From: Acidobacteriaceae bacterium
GTDB taxonomy: Bacteria > Acidobacteriota > Terriglobia > Terriglobales > Acidobacteriaceae
NCBI GenBank assembly: GCA_030041515.1
Contig: JASHNS010000031.1
Coordinates: 1 to 64,000, forward strand
DNA: 64,000 nt
Direction: 5' to 3'
Shown here: piece after piece, positions 10,016-17,802 of the stretch
How the letters are laid out: the number at the start of each line of letters is the position of its first letter
Position numbering within the stretch: position 1 is the first letter of the stretch
Notes under the pieces: generated by a model
Databases searched by the model: none
What the model was told of the DNA's origin: nothing
What the model saw: only the letters and a program-made list of their open reading frames with translations
Translations under genes and position numbers: made by a program

Positions 10016-10054
10016 ACGCGAACCCATTCTTCTGCGGTTGCAACCCCACAAACG

Positions 10055-10795
10055 ATGCTTGCCTTCATTGAGCTCCTGACCCACCTGCTGAATCACTGGT
10101 TTGCCGCGCCGATTGATGCCCTGCTGGCCGCGCTGCACATCCACATTCTGCACCCCGCCTCGCCGATCGAGAATACGCTGACCGAAGAGCTGATCGTCTT
10201 TGGCGTCCTGATTCTTTTCTTCATGATCGTGCGCTTCTCGCTGAGCGTGGAAAAGCCGAACAGCGCGCAGCACCTGGCCGAGTACATCCACGAGTTCGTC
10301 GATGGGCAGGCCAGCCAGGTCATGGGCCATGGACACGATCCTCACCTGCCCATCCTCACCTGTTTTCTGCTCTTCATCCTGCTCTGCAACTGCTTCGGCC
10401 TGCTGCTGCCGATCGAGACGCCGACGTCGAATCCGGTGGTTCCGCTGGGTCTCGCTCTGTGTGCTTTTGTCTATTTCAACTGGATGGGTATCCGCGCTCA
10501 GGGCCCGTTCCGCTATCTGAAGCACTTCATGGGGCCGGTGTGGTGGATGGCCTGGATGATGTTCCCCATCGAGATCTTTTCCGTCTTCATCCGTATTCTT
10601 TCGCTCACCGTCCGTCTTTTCGCCAACATGCTGGCCAGCGATCTGATCACGCTCATCTTCTTCTCGATGATCCCGTTCGCGCTGCCCATCGCCGGACTGG
10701 GGCTGCACCTCTTCGTCGCGTGCATTCAGGCGTACATCTTCATGCTGCTGACCTCCATCTACCTGGCGGAGGCGACCGCGCACGAAGAGCATTGA
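10055..10795 (+). CDS. atpB: F0F1 ATP synthase subunit a
   Basis: The 246-residue stator subunit that forms the two ion half-channels next to the c-ring. It has five or six membrane helices. The essential arginine lies in LSLTVRLFANMLASDLITLI near residue 189, and the C-terminal helix ends FVACIQAYIFMLLTSIYLAEA as in the family. The start ATG at 10055 is preceded by only a poor ribosome site. The gene is 40 bp downstream of the AtpI-like gene and 127 bp upstream of atpE, so the three are probably co-transcribed. Confidence 0.95.
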   Translation: MLAFIELLTHLLNHWFAAPIDALLAALHIHILHPASPIENTLTEELIVFGVLILFFMIVRFSLSVEKPNSAQHLAEYIHEFVDGQASQVMGHGHDPHLPILTCFLLFILLCNCFGLLLPIETPTSNPVVPLGLALCAFVYFNWMGIRAQGPFRYLKHFMGPVWWMAWMMFPIEIFSVFIRILSLTVRLFANMLASDLITLIFFSMIPFALPIAGLGLHLFVACIQAYIFMLLTSIYLAEATAHEEH

Positions 10796-10922
10796 TCATT
10801 CAGTTTCCCGCCGGAGCACCGCTTCCACTTCGGCCCGGGAACCGCCGTTCAGCGTGAGGGGGCCAGCACGGTGAGCCTCAACCACCCACTGGCGGCATAT
10901 CTTACGGAAGCAGGAGAGAACG

Positions 10923-11231
10923 ATGCGTAAGCTACAGTACTTCTTCATGACGCTGTCTGCGCTGTTTCTGGCGGCTCCGGCGTTCGCTCAGACCACGGGC
11001 GGCGGCAGCGCTGCGGCCAGCCTGGTGCCGATCGGCGCCGGCATCGGCATGGGAATCGCCTCCGGCCTGTGCGGCATCGGCCAGGGCCGCGCCGCCGGCT
11101 CGGCCACCGAGGCCATTGCCCGCAACCCGGGTGCCCGCGCCGGCATCATGACCATGCTCATGCTGGGCCTGGCCTTTATGGAATCGCTCGCGCTGTTCAC
11201 CTTCGTCATCATCATCATGAAGGTGAAGTAG
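10923..11231 (+). CDS. atpE: F0F1 ATP synthase subunit c with cleavable-looking N-terminus
   Basis: The proteolipid that builds the rotor ring. Residues ~32-102 are the standard two-helix hairpin, with the polar loop ARNPGA and the ion-binding glutamate in LAFMESLALF. Residues 1-23 (MRKLQYFFMTLSALFLAAPA, then FAQ) look like a signal peptide, which most c subunits lack; similar extensions occur in some other phyla. Gln in GIGQG plus Glu-Ser are part of the sodium-binding signature, but the usual Thr and Tyr are replaced by Leu and Phe. A good ribosome site (AGGAGA) precedes the ATG. No b, delta or F1 genes follow; a terminator ends the operon. Confidence 0.95.
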   Translation: MRKLQYFFMTLSALFLAAPAFAQTTGGGSAAASLVPIGAGIGMGIASGLCGIGQGRAAGSATEAIARNPGARAGIMTMLMLGLAFMESLALFTFVIIIMKVK

Positions 11232-11248
11232 TTTTCTCCCCGTAACTG

Positions 11249-11287
11249 AAAACGCCCTGCCCGGCGATGCCGGCAGGGCGTTTTCCT
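11249..11287 (+). terminator. strong rho-independent terminator after atpE
   Basis: A perfect 13-bp stem, AAAACGCCCTGCC paired with GGCAGGGCGTTTT, around a 10-base loop, with the A and T tracts built into the stem. It can act in both directions and separates atpE from the convergent cytochrome c gene. Confidence 0.92.
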
Positions 11288-11300
11288 TTGTCCGCAAAGG

Positions 11301-11738
11301 TTACTGCTGCAGCGTTCGCAGATAGCGCGTCAGGTTAGCGATCCTCTGCTGCTCGACACTGGACGCCATCGTGCTGCCGCTTCCCAGCGAGTGTAGGGCA
11401 GGACCCCATACAGGCATCTCCTGGTTGCCGTGGGCCGGCGTTTCCACCCCGAACTTCAGCACCGAGTAGATGTGCGATTCCGGAAACTTTCCGCCGTTCT
11501 CCCGGCTCAGGGTCGTCAGATCCGTGGGCTCCTGTTTCAGCGCGACCGCGGCAGGACCGTTGCCCTTTCCGTCCAGTCCATGGCAGGTTGCGCAATAAGC
11601 GTTGTACATCAGCTTCCCCGAGGCGGGCGACGTCGGAGTAATCGGCACTTCTTTGAGTTGCGTAGTCGTCTGGGCTATCCCGAAAGCGGCGGCGGCCAGC
11701 AGCCCCGCTACGAATGCTACGTGGATTCGATTCGGCAT
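11301..11738 (-). CDS. exported class I cytochrome c
   Basis: A periplasmic electron carrier of 145 residues. A signal peptide (IHVAFVAGLLAAAAFGIA) precedes a single heme site, YCATCHGLDGKGNGP (CxxCH), near residue 52. The probable distal ligand is the methionine in NQEMPVWGPAL. The C-terminal helix (RIANLTRYLRTLQQ) completes the cytochrome c fold. The ATG at 11738 is chosen because AAAGGAGGG lies seven bases upstream; an in-frame start at 11807 would add a non-signal-like tail. No oxidase or other partner gene is nearby, so its redox partner is unknown. Confidence 0.9.
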   Translation of the reverse strand: MPNRIHVAFVAGLLAAAAFGIAQTTTQLKEVPITPTSPASGKLMYNAYCATCHGLDGKGNGPAAVALKQEPTDLTTLSRENGGKFPESHIYSVLKFGVETPAHGNQEMPVWGPALHSLGSGSTMASSVEQQRIANLTRYLRTLQQ

Positions 11739-11837
11739 AAAACCCTCCTTTCCCGGGAGATTATCCTCGTCTTTTGCCATTACGACTGTCTGTGACGCCA
11801 GGTACAAGCTTGCGAGGGGGGCTGCCTTTGGTAACCC

Positions 11838-11897
11838 AGCGATGGAACGGTCAGCGATGGAACGGTCAGCGAAAACCCGGTCAGCTATGGACCGGTC
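11838..11897 (+). repeat. 15-bp tandem repeat, array B1
   Basis: Four adjacent units: AGCGATGGAACGGTC twice, AGCGAAAACCCGGTC, and AGCTATGGACCGGTC. In one frame this reads AMERS-AMERS-AKTRS-AMDRS. It lies upstream of the cytochrome c gene and about 90 bp from array B2. No gene is supported between 11739 and 12092. Confidence 0.85.
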
Positions 11898-11986
11898 GGC
11901 GGGGCAATGGCTGTGTCTTCAATGAACTTGAAGATCCGCACCTTAGCCGGCGGAACCTGGCTGACAACCCGGCAGCCGTTTGTTCA

Positions 11987-12097
11987 GCCGATCGGCTCTC
12001 AGCCAGCCGGTTTTCAGCGAACCGTTTCTCAGCTAACCGGACTTTAGCTGACCGCTTCGTAGCTGACCGCTTCGTAGCTAACCGCTTCTCAGCTAAG
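11987..12097 (+). repeat. 15-bp tandem repeat, array B2
   Basis: Just over seven units such as GCTAACCGGACTTTA, GCTGACCGCTTCGTA and GCTAACCGCTTCTCA. The GCT frame reads ADRLS-ASRFS-ANRFS-ANRTL-ADRFV-ADRFV-ANRFS. The last partial unit supplies the TAG stop codon of ispF on the opposite strand, so the array directly abuts that gene. Confidence 0.88.
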
Positions 12098-12698
12098 TAA
12101 TATCATCCGTATCGAACGGCGCCTTGACCGGAACGCCATGGACCTGGCTGACGAGGTCGCGCACGACGTCTTCCAGTTGACGCTGGCTTTCCATCACGGC
12201 GCTCATGGTCTGCAGCTCGCCAGGCTCCTCGATCCGCTCCAGCAGCACCACGGCATGCGCCTGGGCCACGTGATCGGCGTCCAGGCCCTCGGGCGTTTTG
12301 GCCTTGATGCCAACGTTGGCCGGAGCAATGTCCAGCAGCTCCGCCACTTTTTCGCGCATTTCGCCGGAAATCGGGCCAATCCGCGGCGCGTTCAGCACCA
12401 GCGTGGTATCCACGTTCACAATGCGGTAGCCGGCGTTTTGGATCTCCTCCATAGCGACGTTCAAAAAAACGGCCGAATCAGCGTCCTTCCAGCGTGGATC
12501 GCCCGGAGGGAAAAAGCTGCCAATGTCCCCGGCGGAAACTGCGCCCAGCAGGGCGTCCGTGATGGCGTGCAGCAGCACATCGCCGTCCGAGTGGCCTGCC
12601 AGCCCCTCGGAGTGATCAATCGACAGGCCGCCGATCTTCAGCGGCACGCCAGGCTTAAACGCGTGCGAGTCCCACCCATAGCCGATGCGGATGTCCAT
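12093..12698 (-). CDS. ispF: 2-C-methyl-D-erythritol 2,4-cyclodiphosphate synthase
   Basis: Fifth enzyme of the MEP isoprenoid pathway, converting CDP-methylerythritol 2-phosphate to the cyclodiphosphate; trimeric and zinc-dependent. Zinc ligands appear in GYGWDSHAF (Asp8, His10) and GHSDGDVLLHAITDALLGA (His). The nucleotide-binding end is unusual: the common KATTTEKLGFTGRGEG segment reads KAKTPEGLDADHVAQAHA, retaining Thr and Glu but losing GRGEG. The protein (201 residues) also carries a C-terminal tail of about 40 residues beyond the normal end at HAVVLLERIEE. It follows ispD by 40 bp. Its stop codon is provided by the neighbouring repeat array. Confidence 0.93.
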   Translation of the reverse strand: MDIRIGYGWDSHAFKPGVPLKIGGLSIDHSEGLAGHSDGDVLLHAITDALLGAVSAGDIGSFFPPGDPRWKDADSAVFLNVAMEEIQNAGYRIVNVDTTLVLNAPRIGPISGEMREKVAELLDIAPANVGIKAKTPEGLDADHVAQAHAVVLLERIEEPGELQTMSAVMESQRQLEDVVRDLVSQVHGVPVKAPFDTDDIT

Positions 12699-12738
12699 GA
12701 TATTTCCGTGGATTGCGTCTCTGTGTCTTCAGGGTAAA

Positions 12739-13464
12739 TCAGCTTGCCGCGCCGGAACGCTGTTTCAGGTAGAACTCCGCCAGTTCCAGATCGCCAGGCT
12801 GCGTGATCTTCAGGTTCGAGGGCGAGCCCGCCACGACGAATACCTGGGTTCCGGCGCGCTCCACGACGCTGGCCTCGTCGGTACCCACGAAGCCGTCAGA
12901 TTCGGCCTCAGCGAACGCCTTGCGCAGCAGCCCGCAGCGGAATCCCTGCGGCGTCTGCGCCTGCACGATGTACTCCCGCGGGATGGTGGCCGTGACGATC
13001 GCGCCGTCGGCCGTCCGCTCCACCTGCTTGATCGTGTCCAGCGCCGGCAGCCCGACGATGGCGGCGCTGTGTTTCTCGACTGCTTCGATCGTGCGCCTGA
13101 TCACGGCCGGCTCAATCAGGGGCCGCACCGCGTCGTGCACCAGGACCACGTCGTTGTCGTCGCATTCGAGCGCCCTGAGTGCATTCCACACGCTCTCCTG
13201 GCGCGAATCGCCGCCTTCGACGACGCGTACGTGCTGCGCAAATCCGTGTTCGCTGACCTGCGCGGTCAGCCGCTCCATCTCTGTGGATCGCACCGCAACG
13301 ACCACCGACGTTACCTCGGGCACAGCCGCAAAGGCGCGCAGCGTGTGGACGAGGATCGGAACACCCGCCAGTTCCATGAATTGCTTGGGCGCCGTTTGCG
13401 TCGCGTGTCCCGGCGCCATGCGTGTGCCCAGCCCCGCGGCCGGCAAAATCACAAATACCCGCAT
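12739..13464 (-). CDS. ispD: 2-C-methyl-D-erythritol 4-phosphate cytidylyltransferase
   Basis: Third step of the MEP pathway: couples CTP and methylerythritol 4-phosphate to give CDP-methylerythritol. The 241-residue nucleotidyltransferase fold shows the CTP-binding PAAGLGTRM loop at residues 8-16, PKQFMELAGVPILVHTLRAF, the VLVHDAVRPLIEP motif near 105 and IVQAQTPQGFR near 165. A C-terminal PGDLELAEFYL helix completes the family pattern. It is the first gene of an ispD-ispF operon, divergent from the GH27 gene with about 95 bp between. Confidence 0.94.
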   Translation of the reverse strand: MRVFVILPAAGLGTRMAPGHATQTAPKQFMELAGVPILVHTLRAFAAVPEVTSVVVAVRSTEMERLTAQVSEHGFAQHVRVVEGGDSRQESVWNALRALECDDNDVVLVHDAVRPLIEPAVIRRTIEAVEKHSAAIVGLPALDTIKQVERTADGAIVTATIPREYIVQAQTPQGFRCGLLRKAFAEAESDGFVGTDEASVVERAGTQVFVVAGSPSNLKITQPGDLELAEFYLKQRSGAAS

Positions 13465-13560
13465 AGAAAGAGGAGTATATCGGAAATGCAGGGACTACGG
13501 TTTACGGGTTACCAATTACGTTGGGACCGCGCAGTGTAGGGTGTTATGTCTGGAGGAACG

Positions 13561-14946
13561 ATGCGGAATTCCGTCACGAAACTGCTTCTGTCCATCGTGC
13601 TGATCATTGCTGCCGGAGCCGCTGGTGCGTGGGCTACAGTCTGGCCGACACATCAGGACATGAGCGTGATCGCGCCGACCCCGCCGATGGGCTGGAACAG
13701 CTGGGACTCCTGGGGAATCGGGATCAACGAAGCGCAGTTTCGGGACACCGTCACCTGGTTCCACAACCACCTGCAGACCTACGGCTGGCAGTATGTGGTA
13801 ATTGACGAGGGATGGTTCGCACAGCGGCCGGATAATCCTGTTGGAAGCCAGGATTACACGCTCGGGAAGAACGGACGCTACTGGCCTGCCGTCAATCGCT
13901 TCCCTTCTGCGGCCGGCGGCAAAGGATTCGCCCCGCTCGCCGGATGGGTGCATTTCCTGGGCCTGAAGTTCGGCATCCATATCGTCCGCGGCATTCCGCG
14001 CCAGGCCGTCCAGGAGAATCTGCCCATCGCCCACTCGCATTTCCGCGCGGCTCAGGCGGCCGACACAAGCGATACCTGCGCCTGGAACTCGGACACCTGG
14101 GGCGTGCGCGACAACAAAGCGGGCCAGGCATACTACGACTCGCTCTTCCGCCTGTACGCGAGTTGGGGTGTGGATTTGGTCAAAGTGGACTGCATCTCCA
14201 GCCCGTGGCACGGCGCGGAAATTGCGATGATCCATCGCGCCATCGAGCGCAGCGGCCGGCCCATGCTCCTCAGCCTTTCGCCGGGCCCCACGCCGCTTGC
14301 CGATGCGCAGGCTGCGGTCGCGAACGCGGAAATGTGGCGCATCTCTGACGATATGTGGGACGTGTGGTCGAAGCCCGCGGGCGCTCCTCAATTTCCGCAG
14401 GCGCTGAAGAACCAGTTCCCCGTCATCGCTGCATGGGAGCCCTGGGCCGCGGCCGGACACTGGCCCGACGCCGATATGCTCCCCTTCGGCTACCTCGGGC
14501 CGCATCCCGGCTGGGGCGAGCCGCGCATGAGCCGCTTCACGCATGACGAGGTCCGCACCATGATGACGCTGTGGGCCATCGCTCGCTCGCCGCTCTTCAT
14601 CGGAACCAATCTGCTCAAAATGGATGCGTTCACCGAGAACACCCTCACGAACACCGAGGTGCTCGCCGTCGATCAGTTCTCGCAGAACAACCATCCCGTT
14701 GAGCAAACCGCCGACACTGTCGTTTGGATGGCGGAGGCGCCGGAACATGGAGGGGATTACATTGCGCTCTTCAATTTGAGCGACAAGCCGCAAACCGTCA
14801 CCGCGACCTGGGATCAGCTTGGCATTGTCTACGGAAAATGCCCGATCCGCGATCTCTGGGCGCGCCAGCAAGTCGGCTATGGTAACCATGTGAGCGCGAC
14901 CCTTGCGCCGCACGCCTCGGCCCTCTTCCAGGCGCAGCATCCGTGA
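13561..14946 (+). CDS. secreted GH27 alpha-galactosidase-like protein (first copy)
   Basis: A 461-residue exported glycoside hydrolase of family 27. The signal peptide is KLLLSIVLIIAAGAAGAWA. The barrel starts with the hallmark PTPPMGWNSWDSWG, continues YVVIDEGWF, has the nucleophile region DLVKVDCISSP (Asp), and the acid/base region GHWPDADMLPFGY, where the common WNDPDML is altered. A C-terminal beta-sandwich follows (IALFNLSDKPQTVTATWDQL). GGAGG eight bases upstream of the ATG at 13561 fixes the start. It is less standard than the second GH27 at 27.5 kb, with an insertion near residues 100-130, and may have a different specificity (for example alpha-N-acetylgalactosaminide or beta-arabinopyranoside). 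Confidence 0.87.
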   Translation: MRNSVTKLLLSIVLIIAAGAAGAWATVWPTHQDMSVIAPTPPMGWNSWDSWGIGINEAQFRDTVTWFHNHLQTYGWQYVVIDEGWFAQRPDNPVGSQDYTLGKNGRYWPAVNRFPSAAGGKGFAPLAGWVHFLGLKFGIHIVRGIPRQAVQENLPIAHSHFRAAQAADTSDTCAWNSDTWGVRDNKAGQAYYDSLFRLYASWGVDLVKVDCISSPWHGAEIAMIHRAIERSGRPMLLSLSPGPTPLADAQAAVANAEMWRISDDMWDVWSKPAGAPQFPQALKNQFPVIAAWEPWAAAGHWPDADMLPFGYLGPHPGWGEPRMSRFTHDEVRTMMTLWAIARSPLFIGTNLLKMDAFTENTLTNTEVLAVDQFSQNNHPVEQTADTVVWMAEAPEHGGDYIALFNLSDKPQTVTATWDQLGIVYGKCPIRDLWARQQVGYGNHVSATLAPHASALFQAQHP

Positions 14947-14957
14947 CTCCACCTTTG

Positions 14958-15077
14958 CCACAGAGAGCACAGAGAACGCAGAGATGGCTGGAATTCAGAG
15001 GAAGATCTTCCTTCGGAAGTTTGTCGCCCATTGCGCGGAGCTTCTATAGAACCTGCCTCTCTGTGCCCTCTCTGTGG
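14958..15077. repeat. inverted CACAGAGAGCACAGAG repeat pair
   Basis: CCACAGAGAGCACAGAG at 14958-14974 and its near reverse complement CTCTGTGCCCTCTCTGTGG at 15059-15077 face each other about 85 bases apart, between two convergent genes. Related CACAGAGAGAG sequence lies at 28726-28740. This CTCTGTG motif is a known dispersed intergenic repeat type in several bacterial groups. Confidence 0.7.
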
Positions 15078-15084
15078 TGAAGTG

Positions 15085-16419
15085 TTACGTGCTGCGAAAC
15101 CAGCGCACGCTCCATGATTTCTCCGCCGAATGGAAGAGGTAGACGCCGAGGATCGCAATCAGCGGCTCCAGCGGATGCCGGAAGCGAGCGCTGACGCTCA
15201 CAAAATAGTAGGTCAGGGGCAGGAGCACAAACGCCCACAGGAACAGCCCAGCCGCGGGACGATGCCGCCGCAGCGCCAGCGCCAGGCCGAATAATCCGAC
15301 AAGCGTCGTGAACTGGTAATTCAGGTTTCTGCCGAAATCCACGATCCATTTGTGATTGGCGGCATGCGGCACATCGAACCAGAAGAAGTAGAAGCGCCTC
15401 ACCGAAAGGTCCACAAAGCGTCCCGGATGCGCTTCGATCCACCGCATCGCTTCGTCTCCGCGCATTTTCGAATATGCGAGTTCTCCCATCTGCCTGTAGA
15501 GCTTGAGTTGCGCCTGATCCTGGAACGGGTGGTCGTACTCCATCAGCAGTCCGGTCGCATCCCGGTCATTGCCCAGGTAGAGTTCCGCGCCGAAGTTCGC
15601 GCGGAAGGGCACGAAATGATGGAACACGAGCGCATTGCGGACCATCCATGGCGCGACGCAGACGGCGAAAATGGCGGCCGCCAGTGTCGCCCTGGCAATC
15701 TGCCCAGGCCACACGCGGCCCCTGGGGGCGCCCATCAAAATCCAGATGCCGCACGGCGGCAGGAAGAGCGTGAGCGTTGGATCGCTGAGCGCGATCAGCG
15801 CCCACAGAACGGCAAATATCGCCCACTGTTTCGTGGTGGGCGCGCGCCCCTCGCCTGCCTCGCCGGGCGCATCGCCAATGCGGCGCATCCGCAGCGCCAG
15901 CGCGAGAACCCAGGTGAAGAGGAACGCCGTCAGGGTCATCTCCCACACCCACTTCACGGCGAACTGCATGGCCGCCGGATAGAGCGCCCAGACCCAGGCC
16001 GACCACCAGGCGACGTTGCGATTGAAACAGCGAACGGCAATTTCCCAGATTGTAAAAATCATCAGCGCGTTCAGCACGCAGTCGAAGGCCAGAATCACCC
16101 ACGCGGAGAGCGCCGTGTACACGCCGAAGAGTTTGAACACTCCGCCGAGAATCCACGGAAACAGCGGCGCCACCCACGCCGTAGGCCCGGTGTGCCCACG
16201 GAAGGGATCCGCATAGCCGTAGCCCGTGGCCAGCGCCCGCGCGATGCGCCCCATTTCGTATCCGAACGCGAAATGGTGGTTGTAGGGCTGCACGTGCCAG
16301 GTCCGCGCCAGGGTCATGTAAGCGAGGCGGACGGCCAGCGCGATCCAGAAAATCTTCCAGGGCGCGCGCTCGAGCGCCGCTTTCTGACCAGACCGCGTCG
16401 TGGCCTTCGTGGCCGTCAT
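15085..16419 (-). CDS. glycosyltransferase family 39-like integral membrane protein
   Basis: A 444-residue membrane protein with roughly nine to eleven helices, resembling the dolichyl-phosphate-mannose/ArnT-type (GT-C fold, GT39) transferases that move sugars from polyprenyl carriers outside the membrane. The N-terminal helix WKIFWIALAVRLAYMTLA is followed by an extracytoplasmic loop with ALATGYGYADPF and GPTAWVAPLFPWILGG, typical of the acidobacterial members. The catalytic Asp-Glu of ArnT is not obvious in the first loop. The ATG at 16419 overlaps the stop codon of the upstream MFS gene (ATGA), so the two are translationally coupled. The substrate is unknown. Confidence 0.75.
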   Translation of the reverse strand: MTATKATTRSGQKAALERAPWKIFWIALAVRLAYMTLARTWHVQPYNHHFAFGYEMGRIARALATGYGYADPFRGHTGPTAWVAPLFPWILGGVFKLFGVYTALSAWVILAFDCVLNALMIFTIWEIAVRCFNRNVAWWSAWVWALYPAAMQFAVKWVWEMTLTAFLFTWVLALALRMRRIGDAPGEAGEGRAPTTKQWAIFAVLWALIALSDPTLTLFLPPCGIWILMGAPRGRVWPGQIARATLAAAIFAVCVAPWMVRNALVFHHFVPFRANFGAELYLGNDRDATGLLMEYDHPFQDQAQLKLYRQMGELAYSKMRGDEAMRWIEAHPGRFVDLSVRRFYFFWFDVPHAANHKWIVDFGRNLNYQFTTLVGLFGLALALRRHRPAAGLFLWAFVLLPLTYYFVSVSARFRHPLEPLIAILGVYLFHSAEKSWSVRWFRST

Positions 16420-17702
16420 AACTGTCTCATCTCCTGCCCGCTCTCTTCGAGTTCCACTTCCATCAGTGCTTCCGGCGTCAAGGAGCCGGCCCGGCGCAGC
16501 CGCGGGAAGAATGCCGCCCACAATCCTGTAATCACCATCGATCCGACGCCGCCGATCACCACCGCGCGCACCGCTCCCCACCATTGCGCCGTCAATCCGC
16601 TCTCGAACTCGCCCAGCTCATTGGACGTGACGACGAAGAGTGAGTTGACCGCGCTGACGCGGCCGCGCATCTCCGGAGGCGTGGCCAGTTGCAGCATCGA
16701 GGCACGGATGACCACGCTGACCATGTCCGACGCGCCCACCACATACAGCGCCGCCAGCGAGAGTGCCAGGTTTCGCGACTCGCCAAACAAGACGGTCGCC
16801 GCACCGAAGATCGCCACGCACACCAGCATCTTCATGCCGGCGCTCTGCCGGATCGGCCGCCACATCATCCACGCCGACACGGTCAGCGCTCCGAGCGCCG
16901 GGGCTGCGCGCAGCAGGCCCAGGCCGCGGGGGCCGGCATGGAGGATGTCCTCGGCGAAAATCGGCATGAGCGCCACGGCTCCGCCGAGCAGCACCGCGAA
17001 CAGGTCCAGCGAGATCGACCCCAGCAGCACCTGCTTCTTCGCCACATAGCGGATGCCGGCCAGAATGACGTCCTTTGAAAAGGCACGATGCTCCATGCGG
17101 CCGGGCCGCACGCTGAGCGATGCCATCAGTGCGAGGAACCAGAGAATGGAGCAGAATGCGAACGCATACGCCACGGCGGCGCCGTGCAGCCGCCCATGAA
17201 GCGGCAGGGTGTAGAGGACGCCTCCCAACGCGGGTCCCACGATATTCGCGATCTGGAAAATCGCCGATCCCCACGTCACCGCGTTCACGAAGTTGGCCTG
17301 CGGCACCAGATGGGGCACCAGCGCGGAACTGGCGGGTCCGCTGAAGGCGCGCCCCGTGCCGACAGCAAAGAGCACGGCGAAGATGGGCCAAACCTCATGG
17401 ATCCCAATCCACGCAAACCGAAACAGCAGCAGGGAGCAGACCGCCTGCAGGGTGTAGCACACCAGAATGACCTGACGCCGATCAAATCGGTCTGCCGTGT
17501 GCCCCGCCGGCAACAGAAACAGCAGGCCCGGGAAAAAGAGCATCAGCCCCGTGTACCCGAGATCGATGGCTCGATGCGTGATCGCGTACACCTGCCATGC
17601 CACAGCGAGCGCCTGCGCCTCGGCGCCCATAATCACGACAATGCGTGCGAGCTGGTACCGGCGGAAATCGCGGGAAAGAAAGGCAGCGGCAGGTTGGGGC
17701 AT
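16416..17702 (-). CDS. MFS transporter, EntS-like (MFS_3)
   Basis: A 428-residue, twelve-helix major facilitator transporter. The order and loops (AVAWQVYAITHRAIDLGY, GHTADRFDRRQVIL, GRAFSGPASSALVPHLVP, PPEMRGRVSAVNSLF) match the EntS/MFS_3 exporters, which include enterobactin and drug efflux pumps. The C-terminus is a short acidic tail (MEVELEESGQEM). It is the first gene of a two-gene operon with the GT39-like protein, whose start overlaps its stop. The exported compound is not predictable. It is divergent from a second, unrelated-type MFS gene. Confidence 0.85.
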   Translation of the reverse strand: MPQPAAAFLSRDFRRYQLARIVVIMGAEAQALAVAWQVYAITHRAIDLGYTGLMLFFPGLLFLLPAGHTADRFDRRQVILVCYTLQAVCSLLLFRFAWIGIHEVWPIFAVLFAVGTGRAFSGPASSALVPHLVPQANFVNAVTWGSAIFQIANIVGPALGGVLYTLPLHGRLHGAAVAYAFAFCSILWFLALMASLSVRPGRMEHRAFSKDVILAGIRYVAKKQVLLGSISLDLFAVLLGGAVALMPIFAEDILHAGPRGLGLLRAAPALGALTVSAWMMWRPIRQSAGMKMLVCVAIFGAATVLFGESRNLALSLAALYVVGASDMVSVVIRASMLQLATPPEMRGRVSAVNSLFVVTSNELGEFESGLTAQWWGAVRAVVIGGVGSMVITGLWAAFFPRLRRAGSLTPEALMEVELEESGQEMRQL

Positions 17703-17802
17703 CCCTGCATTCTTTATACCGGCCCCTCCGGCCGCAATCCAGAGCGCCCTTTCCGGGTGGTCCAGGCTCCGCGTCGTTTTCTCAGTGGTTATCCGTGGTT
17801 AG

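Noticed and set aside
11774-12100. Plus-strand 108-codon frame encoding A-N/D-R-x-S pentapeptides
   Set aside because: The two arrays lie in different reading frames relative to it, there is no ribosome site or family match, and a 15-bp repeat keeps any frame open automatically. Treated as non-coding repeat.
15352-17049. Long plus-strand frame of 565 codons
   Set aside because: Antisense to the GT39-like and MFS genes, both with clear membrane topology and family motifs; no motif of its own.
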